Shown: positions 1 through 7,821 of the stretch, piece after piece
How the letters are laid out: each line of letters begins with the position of its first letter
Numbering within the stretch: the first letter of the stretch is position 1
NCBI GenBank assembly: GCA_021773815.1
Contig: JAJFJS010000084.1
Location: 1 to 43,528 of the forward strand
Direction: 5' to 3'
DNA from: Gammaproteobacteria bacterium
GTDB lineage: Bacteria; Pseudomonadota; Gammaproteobacteria; Steroidobacterales; GCA-2729495
Length of the DNA: 43,528 nucleotides
Position numbers and translations under genes: made by a program
Notes under the pieces: generated by a model
The model's input: the letters and a program-made list of their open reading frames with translations, nothing else
Databases searched by the model: none
What the model was told of the DNA's origin: nothing

Positions 1-1
1 C

Positions 2-1120
2 CCCGCACACCCCGCCCACCTGCTGTTCTTCCCGCTCGCCGCGACCTGGGCCATGCTCGCGCTGCCGGCCTCCGTCTACGCACTGCAAACCGGCGCGCCG
101 TGGCTCGCGGGCCTGGCGACGACCGCCGGCCACGGCCACGAAATGCTGTTCGGCTTCGCGCTCGCGGTCGCGGCCGGCTACCTGATCAATCGCATCACGC
201 GGGTGCGACTCACCGCACTCGCCGGCCTGTGGCTGCTGGCGCGGATCACCTATGTCATGCAACCCGATGGCATCGCCGCCACCGTCACGAACATTGCGTT
301 CGCCGTCACCGTCGCCGCACTGGCCGCGCCGCAGTTTTTGCGCGCCGCCAAGAAACTGCGCAACAAACTCTTCGGCCCGTCGCTGATTGCGATTGCCATT
401 ACCGTCACCGCATTCCACACCGTTGTCGTCATCGCACTGCCCGGCCCGTCACCGTCGACGCTGCTGCACGAAGGTGTGTTGCTGTTCGCACTGATCATGT
501 TCTTCATGGGCGGGCGCATCATTGCCCCGGCCGTCGCCGGCCACATCCTGCGCGCGGGCAAACAACTCGACGCCCGCGTCCAGCCGCGGCTCGAAGGCGC
601 CACCATGGTCCTGTTCCTCGCCGCCCTCGTTCTGCTGCCGCTGCCCGCGGTACAACCGGTCGCGGCGCTGGTGATCTGCGCCGCAGGCCTGGCCATCGTC
701 ATTCGCGCCGTACGCTGGCGACTGTGGTGGTGCACCGCCCGACCCGACCTGATCGGCCTGGGCGTCGGTTATCTGTGGCTCGGCACCGGCCTGATACTCA
801 TGGGCGCCGCCCTCGTGCTCGACAACTGGCGCCTCACCGACGCACTCCACGGCGTCACCGTCGGCGCACTCGGCACACTGACGATCTCCGTCATGGCGCG
901 CATTCGATTGCTGTGGGCGAAGCATGATCCGGTCGAGGCGACGGGGATACCGGTGGCGGTTGGGTTGATCGCGATCGCCGCATTGGCACGGATTGCGGCG
1001 GGATGGTGGCCGGGCGGGATCTGGACAGCGTATTGGGTTGCGGCCGGGGCCTGGGCGGGGGCGTATCTGTTGTTGATCCGGTTGCTGGTGGTGACGGGTG
1101 GGGAACGGCGGGCAGCGTAA
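2..1120 (+). CDS. nnrS: NnrS family membrane protein (5' partial)
   Basis: Polytopic inner-membrane protein of the NnrS family, a haem- and copper-containing family linked to nitric oxide stress and denitrification. The reading frame is open back to base 2 and the residues before the first ATG (base 53) fit the family, so the true start lies outside the window. The sequence is almost entirely hydrophobic helices. A family-like stretch, GHEMLFGFALAVAAGYLI, sits near the start, and FFMGGRIIAPAVAGH near the middle matches the conserved GGR(I/V)IxP region. The C-terminus is complete. No denitrification gene is visible beside it. A REP-like palindrome begins three bases after the stop. The family call is confident; metal binding is known for the family and was not read from the sequence. 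Confidence 0.85.
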   Translation, partial: PAHPAHLLFFPLAATWAMLALPASVYALQTGAPWLAGLATTAGHGHEMLFGFALAVAAGYLINRITRVRLTALAGLWLLARITYVMQPDGIAATVTNIAFAVTVAALAAPQFLRAAKKLRNKLFGPSLIAIAITVTAFHTVVVIALPGPSPSTLLHEGVLLFALIMFFMGGRIIAPAVAGHILRAGKQLDARVQPRLEGATMVLFLAALVLLPLPAVQPVAALVICAAGLAIVIRAVRWRLWWCTARPDLIGLGVGYLWLGTGLILMGAALVLDNWRLTDALHGVTVGALGTLTISVMARIRLLWAKHDPVEATGIPVAVGLIAIAALARIAAGWWPGGIWTAYWVAAGAWAGAYLLLIRLLVVTGGERRAA

Positions 1121-1122
1121 AA

Positions 1123-1148
1123 GAATTGGTGTCAGACACCAATTGCCC
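1123..1148. repeat. REP-like palindrome, copy 1
   Basis: A perfect 10-bp inverted repeat around one central base (AATTGGTGTC-A-GACACCAATT, 1124-1144) is followed by GCCC. The same 26-base unit, differing only at the centre, recurs at 2330-2355, so the two copies bracket the VapBC45-like pair. Such GGTGTC/GACACC palindromes fit the REP-type targets of RAYT transposases, and a RAYT remnant lies nearby. It could also act as a weak terminator for nnrS, but it has no T-tract. Confidence 0.75.
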
Positions 1149-1151
1149 GGA

Positions 1152-1616
1152 TCAACTCGAAAACGCCTCATAGATCCGCACATTGCCGGCACGGGTCACG
1201 CCCGCGACGAAAGGTGCCGGCTGCCGACTGCTAAGCGCCAGAATTCGGGGCAGCGCACCGGCCAGCATTTCTCCGGCTTCCTCTCCGGTAATGCTTCCGG
1301 CCGTCACGACGAACAGGCGTACTCGCGCATCCCGTGCCGCCGCCTGCTCGTTTTTCCGGTAACGAATCCGTTGATCCTGCGAGATAACGATCCAGTTATT
1401 ACATCCGCAAACCGCCAGCCACTCGTCATCCGGGGTGCCCGGCGCGAAGTGATCATCATGCACCTCTACCGTAGCGCCGGCCGCCCGCAACCGCGACGCG
1501 ACGGTCCTGCGGCCAAACGTCGCATCCAGAAAGATCGTGAAATCAGGCGGCGTTTCGGAGCTCGCAGCGGATGGCTTCTTCGATTTCCGCGACCGGCTGG
1601 CCATAGTCCTCTGCAA
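1152..1616 (-). CDS. VapC45-like PIN-domain toxin
   Basis: Probable RNase toxin of a type II toxin-antitoxin pair. After a basic, low-complexity N-terminus, the PIN-like fold appears as FTIFLDATFGRRTVASRLR, then a PDDEW segment, then IVISQDQRIRYR. This is the acidic spacing of the PIN-like (VapC45/Rv2019-type) family, with D in FLD, DD in PDDEW and D in SQD as likely metal ligands. The ATG at 1616 makes the gene overlap the 3' end of the antitoxin gene by 74 nt, which suggests translational coupling. A later non-ATG start just before the PIN fold is possible. It lies between two REP-like palindromes. RNase activity and its tRNA/rRNA target are inferred from the family. Confidence 0.7.
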   Translation of the reverse strand: MQRTMASRSRKSKKPSAASSETPPDFTIFLDATFGRRTVASRLRAAGATVEVHDDHFAPGTPDDEWLAVCGCNNWIVISQDQRIRYRKNEQAAARDARVRLFVVTAGSITGEEAGEMLAGALPRILALSSRQPAPFVAGVTRAGNVRIYEAFSS

Positions 1617-2208
1617 GCTCCTGCATGGAATCCCCCGCCTTGTAGCGATTGGCGATGACCTCGGTGGCGATCGACGTGCCGACGAGCACCGGCCGCCCGA
1701 AACTCACGGCCGGATCGATAACGACCAGCCTGGGAGCATCGCGCCGCTGATTGCGGGTATAGGGGAACAGGCGAATCGGCAGACCATGCTGGTCACGCTC
1801 GATCCGCTGTAACGAGTCATGCAGGCTTTCGATCAGCATCTGACCATCACGGCTGACGTTGAGCATCGTCCCCAGATGCTCGACAAATAAATCTACGCCA
1901 TCCGTCTGAAACTCCCGGGAAATCAGCGGTCGCCCGGTGTTCAGCCGCGCGGCAATGAAATCCAGCGCCGCACGAACGCGCGACATCGCAACCCCGTGCT
2001 CGCGACGGATCGCACCCAGCACATGCATTTCCACGAGATTGGAAAACGACAACAACAGCGGCCCGGTCTGGGCGGCACTGATCAACGGTGCGACAGTCGG
2101 TTCGCGGCGTCCCCCGGCCCAGTGGCGCAGAGTCGATACCGGAATACGCAGATACTCCGCTGCCTCGCTTGCGGAATATGCGGGTAATTCACGCCGATCC
2201 TGTTTCAT
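1543..2208 (-). CDS. VapB45-like antitoxin (MerR-type HTH + DUF433)
   Basis: Likely antitoxin and autorepressor of the toxin gene that overlaps its 3' end. The N-terminal 35 residues, including YSASEAAEYLRIPVSTLRHW, form a MerR-like helix-turn-helix. The C-terminal 60 residues (RLVVIDPAVSFGRPVLVGT... and QELAEDYGQPVAEIEEAIR) form a DUF433 domain, often paired with PIN-like toxins. The middle about 110 residues link the two. This architecture and gene order match VapB45-VapC45 (Rv2018-Rv2019) of Mycobacterium tuberculosis. The product is 221 residues. Upstream (2209-2329) no other gene is visible, so the promoter and operator probably lie there. Confidence 0.75.
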   Translation of the reverse strand: MKQDRRELPAYSASEAAEYLRIPVSTLRHWAGGRREPTVAPLISAAQTGPLLLSFSNLVEMHVLGAIRREHGVAMSRVRAALDFIAARLNTGRPLISREFQTDGVDLFVEHLGTMLNVSRDGQMLIESLHDSLQRIERDQHGLPIRLFPYTRNQRRDAPRLVVIDPAVSFGRPVLVGTSIATEVIANRYKAGDSMQELAEDYGQPVAEIEEAIRCELRNAA

Positions 2209-2329
2209 TGCATGCTCCCGACAGCCCAGATAACAGCAAGTCTAGCACCGGCAGACCGACGACGCCCACGGCAAATCGAGGCCGACTGGCCGCATATGGC
2301 GTCATGCTTGCCCCGCTGATCATGTAGTC

Positions 2330-2355
2330 GAATTGGTGTCTGACACCAATTGCCC
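2330..2355. repeat. REP-like palindrome, copy 2
   Basis: Second copy of the 26-base unit at 1123-1148: AATTGGTGTC-T-GACACCAATT (2331-2351) followed by GCCC. It lies just past the 3' end of the TumA-like gene (stop at 2375) and upstream of the antitoxin gene. Only the central base differs from copy 1 over the palindrome and the shared GCCC, which suggests recent duplication or active maintenance. Confidence 0.75.
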
Positions 2356-2374
2356 AGAACCCGCCAATAGCAAC

Positions 2375-2752
2375 TCACGCGCCTTGCGCGCGACTGACGA
2401 TAGACAAATCCAGGACAATATCGGAGTAAGGAACCCGGGGCACCACGCGACCATATTTCTCGCGTTGCAGATGAACCAAACCCAGGTTCTCCATTGTTTT
2501 AAGCGTTCTGCTAATACTGGAAACGGCGCGGCCCGACAACGCTGCCAACTCTGAAAGGCTTTCAGGATGCTGTTCGGCAATCAGAGCGAGAAGCTCTCTG
2601 TTCGGATCGGAGAGCGTTTCAGCCAGTGCTTTCATCGAAGCAAACCATATCTTTGGCTCACCGCGCTTGGGCACATGTTTTCCCGCAGCGATGTCCAAAG
2701 TATATTGCCTGTATTGCTTCGGCGGCATGATGCCGACTCTGACTTTCTTCAT
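2375..2752 (-). CDS. TumA-like HTH antitoxin/regulator, toxin partner absent
   Basis: A 125-residue winged-helix protein resembling the HVO_A0114/TumA-type DNA-binding antitoxins that normally follow a DUF6516 (TumE) toxin gene. Residues about 40-110 carry the helix-turn-helix (ELLALIAEQHPESLSELAAL, then a recognition helix SISRTLKTMENLGLV) and a basic wing with VHLQREKYGRVV. The start is supported by AAGGAG seven bases upstream of ATG. That ribosome binding site is also the end of a truncated RAYT reading frame, whose stop overlaps this ATG by 4 nt. The usual toxin gene is missing, so it is an orphan antitoxin or simple regulator. The family call is moderate. Confidence 0.6.
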   Translation of the reverse strand: MKKVRVGIMPPKQYRQYTLDIAAGKHVPKRGEPKIWFASMKALAETLSDPNRELLALIAEQHPESLSELAALSGRAVSSISRTLKTMENLGLVHLQREKYGRVVPRVPYSDIVLDLSIVSRAQGA

Positions 2753-3144
2753 GATGGCCGCTCCTTATAGCGCTGACAGACAAGCAAATAGCCGCGGCTT
2801 TGCACAACACTCGACTTGAACCGGCCTTCAAACAACGTGCCCGTGCGTTTATAACGGTAGTTGAATCGCCGGACGTAATAACGTCCCAGGTACTGCATGC
2901 AACGAGAAATGCCATCCAGCACCCCTGGCGTCACCAGAAGATGCACATGGTTCGTCATAAAGACCCAGGCATGAATATCGACAGCGTACCTGTCCGCCGC
3001 TTCGCGCAACCAATTGCCGTAAGCCTTGAAATCCGCCTCATCCGCAAAGCACACCTGGCCGTTGTTACCACGCTGAACAACATGCACCGGCAACCCCGGC
3101 GGACAAACGCGACGCTTGCGAGGCACGGGCACCCTCCCCGACAA
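2749..3144 (-). pseudogene. Truncated REP-associated tyrosine transposase (RAYT, Y1/IS200-like)
   Basis: The N-terminal 130 residues of a Y1-type (IS200-like) single-strand transposase of the RAYT group. Family landmarks in order are GLPVHVVQRGNNGQVCF near residue 17, the HUH-type metal motif WVFMTNHVHLLVTP near residues 60-73, and ISRCMQYLGRYYVRRFNYRY with candidate catalytic tyrosines. It then reads RTGTLFEGRFKSS. The normal continuation after LVCQRY (the IELNPVRAG region) is absent. The frame runs instead into KERPS and stops within the ribosome binding site of the next gene. The family is usually around 200 residues or more, so this is a 3'-deleted remnant, probably inactive. It explains the REP-like palindromes nearby. 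Confidence 0.8.
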
Positions 3145-3248
3145 TCAACCCCCGCCAGCCTGACAAAACAAACATCCCCCGCCTACGCGCTAATCACCCC
3201 ACTCCACCCGCTTTTTCACTCTGACCCCAAAAATTTACTTATGCCGAT

Positions 3249-4532
3249 CTAGCTTTCACTATCATCTTCCAGCAAGCCTGTTTCATCTTCTTCAGGAAGT
3301 TCAAGCAAGGGTATTGCTCGAACAGCACTGCCAGCGATTCCCTTAATCGAGCCATACATCCCTGTGGTATTCAGCATTACCTTTTCAATCTGCTTTTCCC
3401 TTTTCTTCCAGATCCCTCGCATGGAACGCTGCTCGGATTCGAGGTCTGACTTCATCTGAGTAAAGCCTTCCACTATGGACTCAATCTGCATTTGGAACTC
3501 GCTACTCGTCAGATAGTCGTACAACATCCCCATTTTGTCGCCCTTATTCTCCTGGGTCACAATGGCTCTGCTGATCTGAATGACTGATTCTCTCAGGACA
3601 GAACTGAGCCCCTTGAACTCTTCGAAAGAACACACCCAGACGCCGTCCATCAGGCCAAGGCGCTCCATATCAGGCGGCATCACTTCAGTGACCAATACGC
3701 CAATATTCGCATTCCTGTCCTGAATATCAGCCTTAAACTTCGGTATCCAGGATGGTTGAAAGCGCTTGGTACGCTTGCTCTCGTAATAAATTGAGCCGCA
3801 ATTCTGGCGCGTGCGCGTATGCACGATCTGCAGGCAATCTGCCCCGCGTTCACCCTTTTTTATTTCCTGGATGACATCCAATGGGAATATCTCGGCCAGC
3901 CACTCTTCTATGACTAATTCCTGCGCCTCTCCCTGCAACTGCATGGAGCCCTGCTCCTGCTTGCGCTTCATTTCCTCTGTAAGCTTCTTCTGATCTTCCA
4001 GCTGCTTTGCAAGCTCCCTCAGTTTCAGTTCATTCTTACCACTTTCTTCCTTAGCAATTTTTTTTCGTTCGGCGGCAATTTGCTCACTTAGTTTCTTTTC
4101 CGCCTCTACTTGCAGCGTTTCTTTCAGCTCGTCCTTTTCTCGTTTAACTTTTTCAAGTTCTGCACTCGCCTTATTTAACTCTTTAACCTTTTTCGACTTT
4201 TCCGCCAGTTCTTCACGCAAGGTGGCTAGCGCGCCCTGCTGCTCGTCCTCGGCAGCCTTCTTAAGCTTTTTGGCAAGTGCGGCTTCCTTCTCTTTTAATT
4301 TCTTGCGGACCTGCTCCTCGAGCATTTCGGCTTGCTTGCCTTTCTCTTCTTCCAAAGCTTCTCGCTGCTGCTCAAGCTCGGATGCTTGTGACTCGATCTT
4401 CTGCTTCTCACGCCGGAGATCTTCCTGGTATTTCTTTTTGAGCTGTTCATCAACCTGGTGATACAGAATGTCATTGACATCGATTTCTGTACCGCAATTC
4501 GGACAGGTAATCGTTGATTGATCCTGATTCAT
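3249..4532 (-). CDS. DUF2130 coiled-coil protein of the type I R-M operon
   Basis: A 427-residue protein and the last gene of the restriction-modification operon, starting 40 bases after the metallopeptidase gene. An N-terminal CPNCG knuckle (residues 10-14) is followed by a long, highly charged coiled coil (about 28-205). A globular DUF2130 domain follows (about 206-360). Inside it, D232 (RGADCLQ) and E251-x-K253 (YYESKRTK) have the spacing of a PD-(D/E)XK nuclease core; this is my reading and untested. The last 60 residues are acidic. DUF2130 genes are often found beside type I or other defence loci, with no settled function. The gene is visibly richer in A/T than the chromosome to the right, in keeping with transfer. 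Confidence 0.8.
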   Translation of the reverse strand: MNQDQSTITCPNCGTEIDVNDILYHQVDEQLKKKYQEDLRREKQKIESQASELEQQREALEEEKGKQAEMLEEQVRKKLKEKEAALAKKLKKAAEDEQQGALATLREELAEKSKKVKELNKASAELEKVKREKDELKETLQVEAEKKLSEQIAAERKKIAKEESGKNELKLRELAKQLEDQKKLTEEMKRKQEQGSMQLQGEAQELVIEEWLAEIFPLDVIQEIKKGERGADCLQIVHTRTRQNCGSIYYESKRTKRFQPSWIPKFKADIQDRNANIGVLVTEVMPPDMERLGLMDGVWVCSFEEFKGLSSVLRESVIQISRAIVTQENKGDKMGMLYDYLTSSEFQMQIESIVEGFTQMKSDLESEQRSMRGIWKKREKQIEKVMLNTTGMYGSIKGIAGSAVRAIPLLELPEEDETGLLEDDSES

Positions 4533-4572
4533 ATTTTTCTCGCTTTTTTCTGCTCAGGGATTAAATCCATGA

Positions 4573-4887
4573 TTAATGATTTGACAGATCCCGCATTCGG
4601 CTTTCCAGTCGCTGATAGTCCCCCAGGTGCGCCATCATCAGGCTTTTCCACAGCTTGCCGTGATTCGGTACATAGAAATGCAGCAGCTCATGGACGATGA
4701 CGTAGTTGCAGAGCTCCTGGTCCAGTTCCAGCAACTCCGCATTAAATGTCAGGTTACCGTTGGTCGAGCAAGAAGCCCATTTGTTGCTCATGGGCCTCAC
4801 GGTCAGTGATTTGATCTGAATATCCAGCTTATCGGCCCACTCACGCACGCTGGATTTGAAGGCCAGTTTTGCCTTTTCGTGAGGCAT
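4573..4887 (-). CDS. Short YgjP-type (DUF45/WLM-like) zinc metallopeptidase
   Basis: A 104-residue predicted metallopeptidase. The core VIVHELLHFYVPNHGKLW (residues 63-80) supplies a zinc motif, HELLH at 66-70, with H76 as likely third ligand. Upstream, RPMSNKWASCSTNGNLTFN is the typical strand pair of the YgjP/DUF45 family. It is about half the length of the usual about 230-residue members, lacking their N-terminal part. Its ATG overlaps the hsdR stop by one base (TAATG), so it is translationally coupled to HsdR. Such genes recur next to hsdR, but the role is unknown. Proteolytic control of the restriction enzyme is a reasonable guess, not shown here. Confidence 0.75.
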   Translation of the reverse strand: MPHEKAKLAFKSSVREWADKLDIQIKSLTVRPMSNKWASCSTNGNLTFNAELLELDQELCNYVIVHELLHFYVPNHGKLWKSLMMAHLGDYQRLESRMRDLSNH

Positions 4888-7814
4888 TATTGGGCCTGCC
4901 GCCAGAGGATATTGAGCAGGCTCTCGACTTGCGTTGCGATCTCATTCTCGTCCGGGTCATCCGCGGCCGCATAGAGCGCGAGCGTGATGGCCTGCCGTAA
5001 TTCCCGCTGCTGATTCTCGCTCCTGCGCCAGTTGGGATGGTCAGCAAAGGCCCTGGCCACCTTTTTGCTGGTTTCGTCCGGATCGGGAACCCCGGCCGCT
5101 TCAAACTGGCACAAGACAAAGTAAGTCAGGTCGTCCATGCCCCGCTCGACCTGCCGCTTTTTGCGTTCTAGATTGGCCTGTACTTCAGCCAGCAGTTCTT
5201 CGAGTGCATCGGCCGTAGTGGCCTGACGGTCTTCAAAGCTTTCCTGAATGGCCTGGGCGCGATCCGACAAGGCAATCAGGAAGGGGTCGTCGCTGTCCTC
5301 TTCGGCCGTTCTCTGGATTGATTTGACCAGGTTAATCACCTTGGTCGCGTCACCTTCCTTGCCGGCCTTGATGGTTTCGATCGTCTCTTCGTCGATCAGC
5401 ACATACTGTGCTTGCGGCTCACGCACGCCGGTCGTGTCGATGTGCTGCTGCACCAGCTCGTTGGTTTTCTTCTGGAAGGCACGATCGACATACACCCGCT
5501 TCGCATACGCATTGCGCACGACGGCATAGATCGATGAAAGCGCGGCATAGTCCTCGATGAACGGCCGCAGAAAGGCATCCGGCGAGATGATCTCGTAGAG
5601 CATCTCGATTTCCTTGTATTCCTTGAAGAATTGCTTGCGCAGGCCCTTGTCGCGGAAGTGCTCGATGAGATTATCCACGTCCTTGTCGATGAAGCCGTGC
5701 TGAATCAGCCCGAGATACCCGGGTGCCTTGCCCTCCATCTTGTTCCTGAACAGCGTCTTCAGCAGGTCCAGGTCCTTGATGACGGCATCGATTTCTTCGC
5801 TGTCGAACGCCAGCGCCTTTTCGAGCTTGTCGAAGATGCCGACGAAATCCAGCACGAAGCCGTGCGGCTTGACCATGCCTTCCTGCTCGTTCTCGTAGGG
5901 CCGGTTCACGCGGGCAATGGCCTGCAGCAGCGTGTGGTCGCGCATCGGCTTGTCCAGATACATCGCGTACAGCACCGGTGCGTCGAAACCGGTCAGCAGT
6001 TTTTCGGTCACGATCAGGATTTTCGGCAGCTGGTCGAGCTTGCCGAAGGCCTTGCGTATCTGTCGCTCCTTTTTCGGCTCGAGGTGAAATTCTTTCAGCA
6101 GCTCGGAGTCGTTGTTGTTGCCGGTATACACCACCGCCGACCATTCGGGAGGCAAGAACTTGTCCAGCGCATGCTTGTAGCGCGCGCAGGCCTCACGGTC
6201 GACACCCACGAGGAAGGCCTTGTAACCGAGCGGCTCGACGTTTTCCTTGTAGTGCCTGGCGACAAACTCGGCGACCTTGCGGATGCGCGCCTCACCCTTG
6301 AGGAAATTCTTCAGGTTCACGGCCCGGTCGAGGATCTTGTTCAGCTCCTCGATGTCGGCCACGCCCTCCGCGTCGGCCAGCCCCAGGAATTCTTTTTCCA
6401 GCAACTCGTGCTCCACGAGCATGTCATTCGGCGCGAGGTTGTAATACAGCGGCAGGGTCGTGCCGTCGGCGATGCTGTCGGCGATCGAATACTTGTGCAG
6501 GTAACCCTGATCGTCTTCGCAGCCAAACGTCTTGAAGGTGCCCTTCCCGTAGGCGGTCTTGTCCACCGGCGTACCAGTAAAACCGATGTAGGTGGCATTC
6601 GGCAGCCCGGCCATCAGGAAATTACCGAGGTCGCCGCCCGTCGTGCGGTGGGCCTCGTCGATCAGTACGTAGATATTGGAACGCGTATTGATGTCCGCCG
6701 GCATGTCACGGAACTTGTGGATCATCGTCACGATGATCCCGCGGTAGTCATCCCGCAGCAGCCGGTTCAATTCCCGGATGCTCCCGGCGTGCTCCAGGTT
6801 ACCGAGCCCGAGCGCGGCCAGGTTCTTGAGCATCTGGTCTTCCAGCTCGTTGCGGTCGATCATCAGCAGGACGGTCGGCTTGTCCGCCTCCCGCGCCCTG
6901 AACAGCCGTTCCGCCGCCTTGATCATCGTAAATGTCTTGCCGCTGCCCTGCGTGTGCCACACGAGGCCGCGGGTGCGCCCGGCATCGAGGGCACGGCTGA
7001 CGGTCGCCTCCACCGCGCCGGTCTGGTGCTGGCGCAGGATGTACTTGTTCAGCTCCTCGTCCTTCTCGGCAAAGACGATGTAATCCTTCAGGAAGCCGAG
7101 CACCTGCGGGATGGCGCAGAAGCTCTTCACCTTGGCCTCCAGCTTGCCGACCTCGGCGTGCTTCCAGTTGAAAATGTTCCGCCGCACCGTGTTCCAGCTC
7201 ACCCCGTAGGCAAAGCCAATCGCGTCGGTGGCCGTGAACAGCTGCTGCGACACGAACAGCTCGGGCGTCTCGCGATGGTAGCGGCGGATCTGGTCGACCC
7301 CCAGCGCAATCGCCTCGTCCTTGTTGGCGTTCTTGCACTCGATCACCAGCACCGGGATGCCGTTGATCAGAAAGACGACATCCTCCCGCGTGCCGTAATA
7401 GCCGTTGTGAAAGGCCCACTCCTCGGTGACTTCGTACACGTTGCGCGACTGGTCCTCGTAATCGATCAGCAACAGGTCGCGCTCGCGATTCTCCTCGTGA
7501 TCGAAGAACTTGCCCCGGTTGCGCAGCTGCTCGACGAATTCCCGGTTGCCGTAGATATCGGTGTGGAGATGGCGGAATTGCCCGAGCAACGCCCCCTCGG
7601 CCTCGGCGTAGCGCGGATTGAATTCCCGCACTTTGGCGTCGAGGAGGTCGTCGAAGAAGAGGGAGCGATTCCGGGCGCGGTCGGCGGGTGGAGCTTCGGG
7701 ATCAAAGCCGCGCCGCTGTTCGGCTTTCTCCCGGGACACAATCTTCCACCCGGCAGCCTCGGCGTATTCAAGAATCCGGGCTTGGACTGTTTTGTGTTCT
7801 CCGGGTATTGGCAT
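4887..7814 (-). CDS. hsdR: Type I restriction enzyme, R (endonuclease/translocase) subunit
   Basis: Motor and nuclease subunit of a type I restriction enzyme (975 residues). The N-terminal nuclease has the PD-(D/E)XK pattern TREDVVFLI ... VLVIECKNANKDEA (D145, E159-x-K161). Two RecA-like SF2 helicase domains follow, with Walker A TQGSGKT (288-294), a DEAH box in YVLIDEAHRTTGG, motif III GFTGTP, and VTEKLLTGFDAPVLYAMYLD plus QAIARVNRP in the second domain. The C-terminus is helical. The start chosen is ATG 7814, 7 bases after the stop of the upstream gene, because MPIPGEHKTVQARILEYAEA matches the family. An upstream in-frame ATG at 7946 would overlap that gene by 125 nt. It is co-transcribed with hsdM and hsdS. 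Confidence 0.95.
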   Translation of the reverse strand: MPIPGEHKTVQARILEYAEAAGWKIVSREKAEQRRGFDPEAPPADRARNRSLFFDDLLDAKVREFNPRYAEAEGALLGQFRHLHTDIYGNREFVEQLRNRGKFFDHEENRERDLLLIDYEDQSRNVYEVTEEWAFHNGYYGTREDVVFLINGIPVLVIECKNANKDEAIALGVDQIRRYHRETPELFVSQQLFTATDAIGFAYGVSWNTVRRNIFNWKHAEVGKLEAKVKSFCAIPQVLGFLKDYIVFAEKDEELNKYILRQHQTGAVEATVSRALDAGRTRGLVWHTQGSGKTFTMIKAAERLFRAREADKPTVLLMIDRNELEDQMLKNLAALGLGNLEHAGSIRELNRLLRDDYRGIIVTMIHKFRDMPADINTRSNIYVLIDEAHRTTGGDLGNFLMAGLPNATYIGFTGTPVDKTAYGKGTFKTFGCEDDQGYLHKYSIADSIADGTTLPLYYNLAPNDMLVEHELLEKEFLGLADAEGVADIEELNKILDRAVNLKNFLKGEARIRKVAEFVARHYKENVEPLGYKAFLVGVDREACARYKHALDKFLPPEWSAVVYTGNNNDSELLKEFHLEPKKERQIRKAFGKLDQLPKILIVTEKLLTGFDAPVLYAMYLDKPMRDHTLLQAIARVNRPYENEQEGMVKPHGFVLDFVGIFDKLEKALAFDSEEIDAVIKDLDLLKTLFRNKMEGKAPGYLGLIQHGFIDKDVDNLIEHFRDKGLRKQFFKEYKEIEMLYEIISPDAFLRPFIEDYAALSSIYAVVRNAYAKRVYVDRAFQKKTNELVQQHIDTTGVREPQAQYVLIDEETIETIKAGKEGDATKVINLVKSIQRTAEEDSDDPFLIALSDRAQAIQESFEDRQATTADALEELLAEVQANLERKKRQVERGMDDLTYFVLCQFEAAGVPDPDETSKKVARAFADHPNWRRSENQQRELRQAITLALYAAADDPDENEIATQVESLLNILWRQAQ

Positions 7815-7821
7815 ATTTTTT

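Noticed and set aside
1123-2355. CRISPR-like repeat pair
   Set aside because: Only two copies about 1.2 kb apart with genes between them; they are palindromic and fit REP elements.
3219-3246. CTCTGACCCCAAAAATTTA near the DUF2130 stop as a third REP-like copy
   Set aside because: It resembles motifs found near RAYT genes but is not palindromic here and does not match the 26-base unit.
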